64,000 nucleotides of DNA from assembly GCA_016215705.1 (NCBI GenBank), contig JACRIR010000130.1, forward strand, positions 1 through 64,000. Reading direction: 5' to 3'. The position numbers and the translations under genes are program-made. This DNA is from Candidatus Poribacteria bacterium (lineage in GTDB: Bacteria > Abyssobacteria > SURF-5). Positions 7,676-15,811 of this stretch are shown here, one piece after another. Each line of letters opens with the position of its first letter. The stretch's first letter is position 1. The notes below the pieces were generated by a model. That model made no database searches. It saw nothing but the letters and a program-made list of their open reading frames with translations, and was not told the DNA's origin.

Positions 7676-9149
7676 TTACGCGCATCTGAGGGGACGCGAG
7701 GCTATGGACACGCCTTCGCGTTTCCGGAACCGCGTGTCCAAATATCGGGTGTTCCGCAGCAGCGCATGCACCGCGTGCAACAAATGCGCCGAGTTGTGCC
7801 CTTACGGAGTCCACGTCCGCAGCGGCGACCGGATGCTTCGGCCCCGGGAGGCGTTTTGTATCGGGCTTGCATGCCGAAGCAACGACTTCTATTGCATATC
7901 CCAATGCCCTGAGAAAGCCTTGTCGATGGCGCTCAATCCTCTGTTTGAAACAATGGGCGACGCACGCTGGTCGGCCGATATGATACTCGCGACGTGGGTG
8001 ATGGCCGAAACCGGGGACGTCCCTTCCGGCGGTCTTGAATATGAATTCGGCCGCTCAGGCGGGGGCTTCGACAAGCTGGCATTCGATTTTCCAAAAAAGC
8101 CGGCGATCAGTCTCGACGAGGAGGAGATAGACCTCAGTGTTGAGCTAAACCGCAGCGGCGACGAAGCCGAGCGGATAAGCATTGATATCCCGGTTTACGG
8201 CGGCGGCATGTCGTTCGGCTCGGTGAGCGAGCACACGATTCTTGGCCGCTGCATTGCCGCTCGCAACTGGAACACTTTCACGTGCACGGGAGAGGGCGGC
8301 TATATCGAGTCGATAGTCCCGTTTGCGAAACACGTGATCACGCAGGTGGCCACGGGCCTTTTCGGCGTGCGCGAAGAGACGATTCAGCGAGCGCGCATTA
8401 TTGAGTTTAAATACGCACAAGGGGCCAAACCCGGCCTGGGCGGCCATCTTCTCGGAGACAAAGTGACGCCGCAGGTGGCCCGAATGCGGGAAGCGGTCGC
8501 AGGCAGTTCGCTGTTCTCGCCGTTCCCGTTCCATTCAGTGTATTCGGTCGAAGACCATAAGAAACACGTCGACTGGATAAAAGCAATAACTCCGAGGTCG
8601 CTCATCTCGGTGAAAGTCTCGACGCCGACCGACGTGGACATGGTGGCCGTGGGCAGTTACTATGCAGGCGCACACATCGTGCACATAGACGGAAGCTATG
8701 GCGGCACGGGCGCGGCCCCCGACATCGCGAAGAAGAACATCGCGATGCCGATTGAATACGCGATCCCGAAGGTTCATAAATTCCTCCGAGAGGAGGGCGT
8801 CCGCGACCGAATCGTCCTGGTCGCGTCCGGCGGCCTGCGCAACCCGTGGGACATTGCGAAGGCGATAGCTTTGGGCGCCGACGCAGTAGTGATCGGAACG
8901 GCTGAAATGGTTGCGCTCGAATGCATCCGCTGCGCCAATTGCGAGAGCGGCAGGGGATGCGCGCGAGGTATCGCCACGACTGACCCCGAATTGACGGAAT
9001 TGATCCAGGTTGACTACGCTGCGCGGCGACTGAGCAATCTCTACCTGGCCTGGAGCAAAGAACTGAAACGCATACTAAAGCGGTTGGGAATGAGAAGCAT
9101 ACGCGAGTTGGTTGGCCGAACCGATTGTTTGATGCGTTTGAGGTCCTAA
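7635..9149 (+). CDS. ferredoxin-fused glutamate synthase FMN domain
   Basis: 504 residues. CxxCxxCxxxC at residues 45-55 (ACTACNKCAELC), a further Cys set, then the glutamate-synthase central FMN barrel: PVYGGGMSFGSVSE, GEGGY, GLGGHLLGDKV, HIDGSYGGTGAAP, ASGGLRNPWDIAKAIALGAD and the iron-sulfur loop CIRCANCESGRGC. This is the module that turns 2-oxoglutarate plus ammonia into glutamate using reduced ferredoxin. The ATG at 7635 has GGAGG 9 bases upstream and lies inside the end of the previous gene. The amidotransferase partner is the next gene. Confidence 0.88.
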   Translation: MSESPQTLTIQQDSYAHLRGREAMDTPSRFRNRVSKYRVFRSSACTACNKCAELCPYGVHVRSGDRMLRPREAFCIGLACRSNDFYCISQCPEKALSMALNPLFETMGDARWSADMILATWVMAETGDVPSGGLEYEFGRSGGGFDKLAFDFPKKPAISLDEEEIDLSVELNRSGDEAERISIDIPVYGGGMSFGSVSEHTILGRCIAARNWNTFTCTGEGGYIESIVPFAKHVITQVATGLFGVREETIQRARIIEFKYAQGAKPGLGGHLLGDKVTPQVARMREAVAGSSLFSPFPFHSVYSVEDHKKHVDWIKAITPRSLISVKVSTPTDVDMVAVGSYYAGAHIVHIDGSYGGTGAAPDIAKKNIAMPIEYAIPKVHKFLREEGVRDRIVLVASGGLRNPWDIAKAIALGADAVVIGTAEMVALECIRCANCESGRGCARGIATTDPELTELIQVDYAARRLSNLYLAWSKELKRILKRLGMRSIRELVGRTDCLMRLRS

Positions 9150-9197
9150 GAAAGGGGAAAGGAGCAAGGCGAAAGGGGAAGAGCCAAGAAACAGAAA

Positions 9198-9224
9198 GAT
9201 TGCTTCGCTCCGCTCGCAATGACC
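9198..9224. repeat. CATTGCGAGCGGAGCGAAGCAATCT-type repeat
   Basis: AGATTGCTTCGCTCCGCTCGCAATGAC, related to the GAGATTCTTCGCTTCGCTCAGAATGAC repeat class found at six other places in the window. Confidence 0.6.
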
Positions 9225-9314
9225 CGATGGGTATGCTGTTTCTCCAATGATTAATCCTGCTGCAGACGGGCTGGGCGCTTGAAATACCAGCGAAGGGCTC
9301 GGTTAGGAACAAGG

Positions 9315-11930
9315 ATGATGGACAAGAAGGCTGAAAAGATACTCAATTCGCGGGCAAGGCTGCTCGATGGTCTTTCCCGTACAGAATCCCGCAAAGACGC
9401 GGAGGAAGGCGGCTGCGGCGTTGTCGGGTTCGCCTGCAACATCCCCGTCCGTGGCAAACACATCTATGAGCCCTCCTGCCAGATGCACAACAGGGGAAAT
9501 GGAAAGGGAGGCGGGATTGCGGCGGTCGGCTTTGTGCCCGAGCAACTTGACGTGAGCCGCGAGGTTCTCGACTCGCACTATATGCTCCAGATCGGACTGC
9601 TCGATCCGACTGCCCGGACCGCTGTCGAAAAGGAATATGTTCTGCCTCATTTCGCCATAGCGAGCGCCGGCATGGTTCCGACGGTTGGCGACTATCGCGA
9701 AGTCGAGGGACTCGACGTCAGACCTCCCGACGTGCTCCGCTACTTTGTCAGGGTCAAGCCGGACGCACTCGATCAATTCATCCGCGAAAACAAGCTTGAG
9801 GCGCTCGAGCGGGACGACGCCGAAGACGAGTTCGTTCATCAGAACAGCTTCAAGTTGAACCGCGCGTACTACGCCTCGCTGGGCGACAAAAAGGCGTTTG
9901 TGCTGTCGCACGGCAAGAACATGATGATTCTGAAAATCGTGGGCTTCGCCGAAAAAGTGGCCCAATACTATCTGCTCGATGAGTTCAAGGCGCACTGCTG
10001 GATAGCGCATCAACGCTATCCCACCAAGGGGCGCGTTTGGCATCCTGGCGGCGCGCATCCGTTCATCGGGATGAACGAAGCGCTCGTGCACAACGGCGAT
10101 TTCGCCAATTATCTTTCGGTCAGCGAATACCTCAAAATGCGCAACGTCTATCCGCTGTTTCTGACCGACACCGAGGTTTCCGTCCTGCTGTTCGACCTCT
10201 GGAAGCGCGTGTACGGATACCCGCTCGAGTACGTGATCGAGGCGATGGCGCCCACAACCGAGTTGGATTTCGACCGGCTGCCTCCGGAGAAGCAGCGCGT
10301 CTATCGGCACATTCAGTCATCTCATATACATGGGTCGCCCGACGGCCCGTGGTTCTTCATCATCGCGCGAAACAATACGACTCAGAAGCAGTTCCAGCTT
10401 ATCGGCATCACGGATACGGCGATGCTGCGGCCGCAGGTGTTTGCTCTCTCTAAAGGCGAAGTCGAGATCGGCCTGTGCTGTTCGGAGAAGCAGGCCATCG
10501 ACGCCACGCTTCACTCACTGGCGGAGGAAGACCCTCGTTTCCATCCGATAGCGGACAAATACTGGAACGCTCGCGGCGGGAGCCACACCGACGGCGGCGC
10601 CTTCATATTCACGCTTTCCGGCGACGGCGACGTGAAGAAGCTGACTTGCACCGACAAATTCGGTTTCGAGGTGACGCTGCCATCGAACAAGAAGCATCGG
10701 AATAGGGGAGTCGAGGTTGCGACGCCGCAGGGCTCACACGAGTTGGCCGCTGAGATCGACGAACTGGTCAAAGCGGGAGACGCCGACGCGCTTTTCGGTT
10801 GGTTGTCAGGAGGACTGCGCGTATGGCAGTATGACACGCTCGGATGCGCGCTGAATAAAACTGTGCGCGCAGCCGGCGCAAACGACGAAAAGCGCACCAC
10901 CGTTATCAAGGCGCTCACGCTTCTCAATGACCGCCGCTATCCCACGGGGGACAAGAAGCGGAGTTCGGTCCTCGAGCTTGTGAGGAGCGCGCTCAGGTCG
11001 GTCTTCGAGGGCTGTCTCCCTATCACAGCGGATGGGATATCGCGGTTCCGTTTCATCGATTGGCATACGCGCCATCAACTGCGGGCGCCGCGTGACGGCG
11101 AGCAGACTCTCGTGCTCAACGCGGCCGGATTCAGCGCCGAAGGACCTTTGTGTCATTCGCGCCTGTTCGTGGACGCATACCGCCTGGGCTGGAAGAGATT
11201 TATCGCGTACGGACTCAAGGGAGAGCGGTTTTCGGGCTGCGGTTTCGGGTCAGGGACGGAAGGCGTGGTCATTGACTTATATGACAGCGTCGGCGATTAC
11301 GTCGCCTCGGGAATCGACGGCATGGAGATTTACATCCACGGCAATGGCCAGGACCAACTGGCCCAGATAATCAAAGCCGGAAAGCTCGTTGTGTATGGGG
11401 ACGTGGGGCAGACGTTCATGTATGGCGCCAAGGGCGGCGCCGTCTACGTAATGGGTAACGCCGCCGGGCGTCCTCTCATAAACGCAGTCGGAAAGCCACG
11501 CGTGATCATCAACGGCACGTGCCTCGACTTCCTGGCCGAATCGTTCATGGCCGGCGACGCGCTCAACGGAGGCGGTTTCGTGGTTCTCAATGGAATGGAG
11601 ATTGACGACGACGGCAACGTTCATGAAATGCCCCTGCCTTATCCCGGCTCGAATTTGTTCTCTCTCGCATCAGGCGGCGCCATTTACGTGCGGGACCCGC
11701 GTCGTTGCGTGATCGACGAACAATTGAACGGCGGCGAGCTCGTTTCCATGACCGAGAAAGACTGGCGGCTGATCCTTCCCATGCTGGAGGAAAACGAGCG
11801 CCTCTTCGGCGTCTCGGTGAAAGAACACTTGCTCAAGGTCAACGGCCGGCCGATGCGCCCGGAAGACGTCTACCGCAAAGTTCGGCCTGTCAAGTTGGCG
11901 GTCCTGGCAAAGAAGGATGACACGGAATGA
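9315..11930 (+). CDS. glutamate synthase class-II amidotransferase + GXGXG protein
   Basis: About 871 residues. The Ntn-type glutaminase domain has GGCGVVGF with nucleophile candidate Cys34 (so a short propeptide must be removed), HQRYPTKG, PFIGMNEALVHNGDFANY and the usual FLTDTEVS. The C-terminal third is the right-handed beta-helix GXGXG domain (SGCGFGSGTEG, GNGQDQLAQ, GDVGQTFMYGAKGG, NGGGFVVLNG). Canonical GltB keeps glutaminase, FMN and GXGXG domains on one chain; here the FMN barrel is a separate ferredoxin-fused chain (7635-9149) and glutaminase is joined straight to GXGXG. The start is the ATG at 9315 or 9318; the longer frame begins with TTG. Confidence 0.85.
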   Translation: MMDKKAEKILNSRARLLDGLSRTESRKDAEEGGCGVVGFACNIPVRGKHIYEPSCQMHNRGNGKGGGIAAVGFVPEQLDVSREVLDSHYMLQIGLLDPTARTAVEKEYVLPHFAIASAGMVPTVGDYREVEGLDVRPPDVLRYFVRVKPDALDQFIRENKLEALERDDAEDEFVHQNSFKLNRAYYASLGDKKAFVLSHGKNMMILKIVGFAEKVAQYYLLDEFKAHCWIAHQRYPTKGRVWHPGGAHPFIGMNEALVHNGDFANYLSVSEYLKMRNVYPLFLTDTEVSVLLFDLWKRVYGYPLEYVIEAMAPTTELDFDRLPPEKQRVYRHIQSSHIHGSPDGPWFFIIARNNTTQKQFQLIGITDTAMLRPQVFALSKGEVEIGLCCSEKQAIDATLHSLAEEDPRFHPIADKYWNARGGSHTDGGAFIFTLSGDGDVKKLTCTDKFGFEVTLPSNKKHRNRGVEVATPQGSHELAAEIDELVKAGDADALFGWLSGGLRVWQYDTLGCALNKTVRAAGANDEKRTTVIKALTLLNDRRYPTGDKKRSSVLELVRSALRSVFEGCLPITADGISRFRFIDWHTRHQLRAPRDGEQTLVLNAAGFSAEGPLCHSRLFVDAYRLGWKRFIAYGLKGERFSGCGFGSGTEGVVIDLYDSVGDYVASGIDGMEIYIHGNGQDQLAQIIKAGKLVVYGDVGQTFMYGAKGGAVYVMGNAAGRPLINAVGKPRVIINGTCLDFLAESFMAGDALNGGGFVVLNGMEIDDDGNVHEMPLPYPGSNLFSLASGGAIYVRDPRRCVIDEQLNGGELVSMTEKDWRLILPMLEENERLFGVSVKEHLLKVNGRPMRPEDVYRKVRPVKLAVLAKKDDTE

Positions 11931-12243
11931 ATTAGGGGCAAACGGGGAAAAGGGAAGCAAACCCGTTTGTTGTTTCGTGTAGAATAGTTCCCGGGTTACG
12001 CCGCACTGTCATCGGGCGATATTCCGACAATAGCCGTCATTCTGCGCGAAACGAAGAAGCTACTGAAATGCAAAGGCTTCAAGACCGAAGACGAGATTCT
12101 TCGCTTCGCTCAGAATGACAATTTAATCTCCCTTTTTCGCTTTGTTCCTTTCGTTTTTCGTCTTCTTTTGCTTTTTCTCTTTTTGATCTTTCCTTCTCAT
12201 GAAGCTTGCATGATTTCTCTCCGCCCGTTAGAATATCGTGACA
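11931..12243. other. intergenic: purine/pyrimidine tracts, repeat, lipB promoter
   Basis: Contains a GGGGAAAAGGG-type purine tract (about 11934-11960), a GAGATTCTTCGCTTCGCTCAGAATGAC repeat (12093-12119), a C/T-rich low-complexity run (about 12127-12200) and the lipB promoter. No gene seen. Confidence 0.6.
12206..12234 (+). promoter_or_regulatory. lipB promoter, possibly leaderless transcript
   Basis: TTGCAT (12206-12211), 17-base spacer, TAGAAT (12229-12234). A start about 7 bases downstream of the -10 would fall at 12241-12242, only 2-3 bases before the lipB ATG, and no Shine-Dalgarno is present. Confidence 0.5.
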
Positions 12244-12900
12244 ATGAAGACGCGACTGTGCCGGATCATTGATTTGGGGCTCTGCTCCTTCGAGGAAGCG
12301 TACTCGCTTCAGAAGAAGGTCGTTCAGTCGAAAATCGGCGGATCGACTGAAGACACGCTCATACTTGTCGAGCATCTTCCTATTATCACCATGGGACGCC
12401 GGGGCCGCTTCGAACATGTCTGCGCACCACCTGAGAGGTTGAAGGCAGAAGGAATAGAGGTGCAAAGCACGGACAGGGGCGGGGATGTAACCTATCACGG
12501 TCCGGGCCAACTCGTCGGATATCCCATAATCGATCTGAGGGCTCACAAACAGGATGTCGACTGGATTCTCAGGCAGTTGGAGGCTGTCATCATCAGTTCG
12601 CTCAAACGCTTGAATATCGACGCCTGCGCGATACCCGGGCTGACGGGCGTGTGGGTGGGCGGCGCCAAGATAGCGGCTATTGGAATCGGTGTCAGCCATT
12701 GGATAACGTTTCACGGGTTCGCCCTCAACGTTGACCCTCGCATGAAACATTTCGATCTCATTATTCCTTGCGGACTCAAGAACAAGCCTGTCACGTGCTT
12801 GCGCGACGTGCTCCGTGATATGCCTTCGATGGGCGGTGTGAAGCAGATCATCATCGAGAGCTTTTGCGAAACCTTCGGTTTGGAGCGGATTTGCGCTTGA
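12244..12900 (+). CDS. lipB: octanoyltransferase
   Basis: 218 residues. Moves octanoyl from acyl-carrier protein to lipoyl domains, the first step of lipoate assembly. Signatures: DRGGDVTYHGPGQLVGYPI, the catalytic Lys in GGAKIAAIGIG (Lys142) and the catalytic Cys in IIPCGL (Cys176). The ATG at 12244 follows a GTG at 12238. No SD is evident, consistent with a leaderless mRNA. A client, the E2 subunit with lipoyl Lys43, lies at 31 kb; lipA is not in the window. Confidence 0.95.
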   Translation: MKTRLCRIIDLGLCSFEEAYSLQKKVVQSKIGGSTEDTLILVEHLPIITMGRRGRFEHVCAPPERLKAEGIEVQSTDRGGDVTYHGPGQLVGYPIIDLRAHKQDVDWILRQLEAVIISSLKRLNIDACAIPGLTGVWVGGAKIAAIGIGVSHWITFHGFALNVDPRMKHFDLIIPCGLKNKPVTCLRDVLRDMPSMGGVKQIIIESFCETFGLERICA

Positions 12901-12925
12901 TTTTCCCCACTTTTCACGTTATTAT
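12897..12925 (+). promoter_or_regulatory. promoter of the pilT pair
   Basis: TTGATT (12897-12902, overlapping the lipB stop), 17-base spacer, TATTAT (12920-12925), just upstream of the first PilT-like gene. Confidence 0.5.
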
Positions 12926-12941
12926 ATGAGTGAGTTTGCAT

Positions 12942-14060
12942 ATGAAAACTGAAAACGCGATGCTCCCTAAATTAGGCGATATTCTCGAGCAGATGGTACT
13001 GGTCCGGGCCTCCGACTGCTACCTGAAGGTGGGGGAAAAACCGTTCTTTCGCGTGAACGGCAGGATACAAAAGCACAAGTTCAGCACGGTTACAGACGAG
13101 GACATGGCGTCGTACATGCGAACAGTGATGACTGATTTCCAGAGTGAACGCTTCGCGAAGGACCCGGATCTCGACCTGGCTTACGACACGAAAGAGGGGC
13201 AGAGATTCAGAGTTAACGTGTTCAGGCAGCGCGGCCACATCGGCATGGTCATTCGACTCATTCCCTCCGAGAACCTCAGCTTCGATTTTCTCCTGCTGCC
13301 TTCCGTCGTGAGAGAATTTGCCGAATTGCCACGAGGGCTCATCATCGTTTCCGGCGCGACCGGCAGCGGGAAAACGACCACCCTGGCCGCCATGATCGAC
13401 CACATAAACAGCAACTTCCACAGGCACATTGTCACGATTGAGGACCCTATCGAGTTCATCCACTACAACAAGAAAAGCATCATAAATCAGCGAGAGGTGG
13501 GCTTCGACACGAATTCATTCGCCGATGCTCTGAAACACGTGGTCAGACAAAGCCCTGACGTTGTCCTTATAGGCGAAATGAGAGACCTGGAAACGATGCT
13601 CGTTGCGCTTTCCGCCGCGCAGACGGGTCACCTCGTCCTCACGACTCTCCATAACATCGACACCGCCCAGACACTCGACAGAATCATCAACTATTTCCCG
13701 GAATACATGAGACATCAGGTGAGACTCGAGTTGTCTCTGTGCCTCATGGGGGTTGTCTGCATGCGCCTTATTCCTCGCAAGGACGGCCGAGGCCGTGTCC
13801 CGGCAGTCGAAGTCATGCGCGCAACGCCGCTGATAAGAAAGCTGCTCCTCGAGGGCAACACCAAGGGGATACCGGACTACATAAAAGAGGGGCGCGAATT
13901 CGGAATGCAGACTTTCAACCAGGCGCTGCTCGATCTCTTCCAGAAGGGCCTGGTCAGTTATGAAGACGCCCTGCTTAACGCCTCAAATCCGGACGAGTTC
14001 AAACTCAACGCGCAAGGGATGTTCACGGGCACGGATTCCTTGAGGGCACGAGAGTTCTAA
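12942..14060 (+). CDS. pilT: PilT-like retraction ATPase 1
   Basis: 372 residues, secretion/pilus hexameric ATPase. Walker A is GATGSGKTTT, the Asp box is VTIEDPIEF, Walker B is VLIGEMRDLETM and the His box is TGHLVLTTLHNIDTAQ. PilT-type motors depolymerise type IV pili for twitching. The start is ATG 12942; a GTG at 12930 is also in frame. Followed after 18 bases by a second homologue, and the two probably form an operon. No pilin, PilB, PilC or secretin gene is nearby, so the pilus system must be elsewhere. Confidence 0.88.
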   Translation: MKTENAMLPKLGDILEQMVLVRASDCYLKVGEKPFFRVNGRIQKHKFSTVTDEDMASYMRTVMTDFQSERFAKDPDLDLAYDTKEGQRFRVNVFRQRGHIGMVIRLIPSENLSFDFLLLPSVVREFAELPRGLIIVSGATGSGKTTTLAAMIDHINSNFHRHIVTIEDPIEFIHYNKKSIINQREVGFDTNSFADALKHVVRQSPDVVLIGEMRDLETMLVALSAAQTGHLVLTTLHNIDTAQTLDRIINYFPEYMRHQVRLELSLCLMGVVCMRLIPRKDGRGRVPAVEVMRATPLIRKLLLEGNTKGIPDYIKEGREFGMQTFNQALLDLFQKGLVSYEDALLNASNPDEFKLNAQGMFTGTDSLRAREF

Positions 14061-14078
14061 CCGCACGAGGAGGGAAAT

Positions 14079-15182
14079 ATGGAAGTTCAGCATTCTGAGC
14101 CAATGATCCCGGAGACGTTGAAAACGGATGCCCGCGCCGACATGAAGAATCTTTTCGACCTGGTCATGGTCCGAAAGGCCTCCGATCTGCTGTTAACTGC
14201 GGGTGCGCCGCCATTGCTCAGAATCAACGGCGAACTCAAGGCGACCGAATATCCCGAGATGACACCCGACGAAAACAAGAGGCTCGTCTACAGCATTCTT
14301 ACCGACAAACAGAGGGAGAAATTCGAGGAAACACGCGAACTCGATATGTCCATCGGAGTCACCGGCGGACACCGTTTCAGGGTCAACGTCTACATGCAAA
14401 AGGGCTGCGTCACCGCAGCGCTCAGGGCGATCGCCGAGCAGATACCGACACTCGAAGAACTCGGCTTACCCAAGATAATCGCGAAGTTGGCGTTCAGGCC
14501 GCAAGGATTGATCCTGGTTACCGGACCCACCGGCCACGGGAAGACCACGACCCAGGCCGCGATGCTCGACCTCATTAACTCGCACAAACGCTGTCACATC
14601 ATCACCGTGGAAGACCCCATCGAGTACGTGCACCACCATAAGAAGTCGGTTATCGACCAGCGCGAGATCGGGAGCGACACGCTTTCCTTCCCGGCGGCTC
14701 TCAAGTATGTCCTGCGGCAGGACCCGGACGTAATACTCATCGGAGAAATGCGCGACCTCGAGACCATCTCCTCGGCGCTCACCGCCGCCGAGACCGGCCA
14801 CCTCGTCATAGCCACCCTTCATACTAACGACGCCATTCAGACGGTTGACCGCATCGTGGACGTCTTTCCCTCGAGCCAGCAGCAGCAAATCCGGATGCAG
14901 CTCGCCCTCAGTATGCTCGCCGTCGTTTCGCAACGCCTGCTTCCCCGCGCGAACGGGAAAGGCCGCGTGCTCGCCGCCGAAATACTCAGAAACAACTCGG
15001 CCGTCGGGAATCTTGTTCGTGAGGCCAAGACCCATCAGATTTACAGCATCATGGAGACCCACTCGAAAGACGGGATGATTACGCTCGATTCGTCCATCAA
15101 ACAGCTCTATCTCCGGGGCATCATTTCGTATGACGTCGCGGTCAATCACGTGCGCAATCCGCAAAGCATAGCAAACGCGTAA
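14079..15182 (+). CDS. pilT: PilT/PilU-like retraction ATPase 2
   Basis: 367 residues. Walker A GPTGHGKTTT, VEDPIEYVHHHKKSVIDQRE, Walker B VILIGEMRDLETI and TGHLVIATLHTNDAIQT, then the conserved DVFPSSQQQQIRMQLALSM. It keeps PilT landmarks more closely than the preceding gene, which has NIDTAQ where this has TNDAIQ, so this may be the main retraction motor and the other an accessory PilU-like ATPase; that split is inference. A strong GAGGAGGG lies 4-5 bases before the ATG. Confidence 0.9.
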   Translation: MEVQHSEPMIPETLKTDARADMKNLFDLVMVRKASDLLLTAGAPPLLRINGELKATEYPEMTPDENKRLVYSILTDKQREKFEETRELDMSIGVTGGHRFRVNVYMQKGCVTAALRAIAEQIPTLEELGLPKIIAKLAFRPQGLILVTGPTGHGKTTTQAAMLDLINSHKRCHIITVEDPIEYVHHHKKSVIDQREIGSDTLSFPAALKYVLRQDPDVILIGEMRDLETISSALTAAETGHLVIATLHTNDAIQTVDRIVDVFPSSQQQQIRMQLALSMLAVVSQRLLPRANGKGRVLAAEILRNNSAVGNLVREAKTHQIYSIMETHSKDGMITLDSSIKQLYLRGIISYDVAVNHVRNPQSIANA

Positions 15183-15206
15183 TCACAGGGAATCCAAAAT
15201 ACGCAC

Positions 15207-15235
15207 TTGACAGTCCCCTCTTTTTGTGGTATATG
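15207..15235 (+). promoter_or_regulatory. promoter of the ArsR/SmtB-type repressor
   Basis: TTGACA (15207-15212), 17-base spacer, TATATG (15230-15235). The operator-like palindrome starts 5 bases downstream, over the expected start of transcription. Confidence 0.7.
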
Positions 15236-15240
15236 TATAC

Positions 15241-15256
15241 TTGAGCATTTGTTCAA
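15241..15256. promoter_or_regulatory. metal-responsive operator O1
   Basis: TTGAGCATTTGTTCAA, an imperfect inverted repeat of TTGA(A/G)CA half-sites, typical in size and base content for ArsR/SmtB-family operators. It overlaps the transcription start of the repressor gene. Confidence 0.65.
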
Positions 15257-15272
15257 CTGAAGGAGCACGCGA

Positions 15273-15647
15273 ATGCCGCGCAGAACGACGGTCACCAGAG
15301 AAGACGATATCTGCGAAGTCGAGTTCGTGAACAAGGAATCCGTGAACGCCGTTCGCGGCCGCATGCCCGACGCCTCGACCATTGAGGACCTGGCGGAGAT
15401 TTTCAAGGTTCTCGGGGACCCCACCCGCCTTCGCATAGTCTCCGCGCTTGCCGTCAAGGAACTATGCGTGTGCGATGTTGCAAATCTTCTGGGAACGAGC
15501 ATATCCGCCGTTTCACATCAACTCAGGGTCCTCCGGAACCTGAAGCTTGTCAAGCACAGGAAAGACGGGAAGATGGTCTATTATTCCCTTGACGATGAAT
15601 GTGTTGAGACTTTGCTTAAAGAGGGGCTCAAGCACATAGAGGAGTGA
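15273..15647 (+). CDS. ArsR/SmtB-family metal-sensing repressor (CadC-like)
   Basis: 124 residues, winged-helix repressor released from DNA by soft metals. The alpha3 metal box reads ELCVCD (Cys65, Cys67) and an N-terminal Cys14 could complete a CadC-type Cd/Pb/Zn site. DNA-recognition helix SISAVSHQLRVLRNL. RBS AAGGAG 7 bases before the ATG. The same TTGAAC/GTTCAA palindrome occurs in its own promoter and before the downstream P-type ATPase, so it probably controls both. Confidence 0.9.
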   Translation: MPRRTTVTREDDICEVEFVNKESVNAVRGRMPDASTIEDLAEIFKVLGDPTRLRIVSALAVKELCVCDVANLLGTSISAVSHQLRVLRNLKLVKHRKDGKMVYYSLDDECVETLLKEGLKHIEE

Positions 15648-15667
15648 TTTTCTTTTTGCGCACAAGC

Positions 15668-15683
15668 TTGAACGATTGCTCAA
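15668..15683. promoter_or_regulatory. metal-responsive operator O2
   Basis: TTGAACGATTGCTCAA, near-identical half-sites to the operator before the repressor gene, placed 129-144 bases before the P-type ATPase start. Confidence 0.6.
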
Positions 15684-15693
15684 GTGTGGTCAT

Positions 15694-15730
15694 ATTTGGG
15701 GACACCATGTGGCATGGCGTCCCCGAATTA
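15694..15730. repeat. family-A palindrome copy 3
   Basis: ATTTGGGGACACCATGTGGC continuing ATGGCGTCCCCGAATTA. It lies between operator O2 and the P-type ATPase. Confidence 0.85.
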
Positions 15731-15811
15731 AGGGCGCCAGGCATTTTCTGGAATGAAGAGATTTGAACACAATTGAGTAAGAGGAAGGTGGGTTCGCAAG
15801 GGGGATACGCT

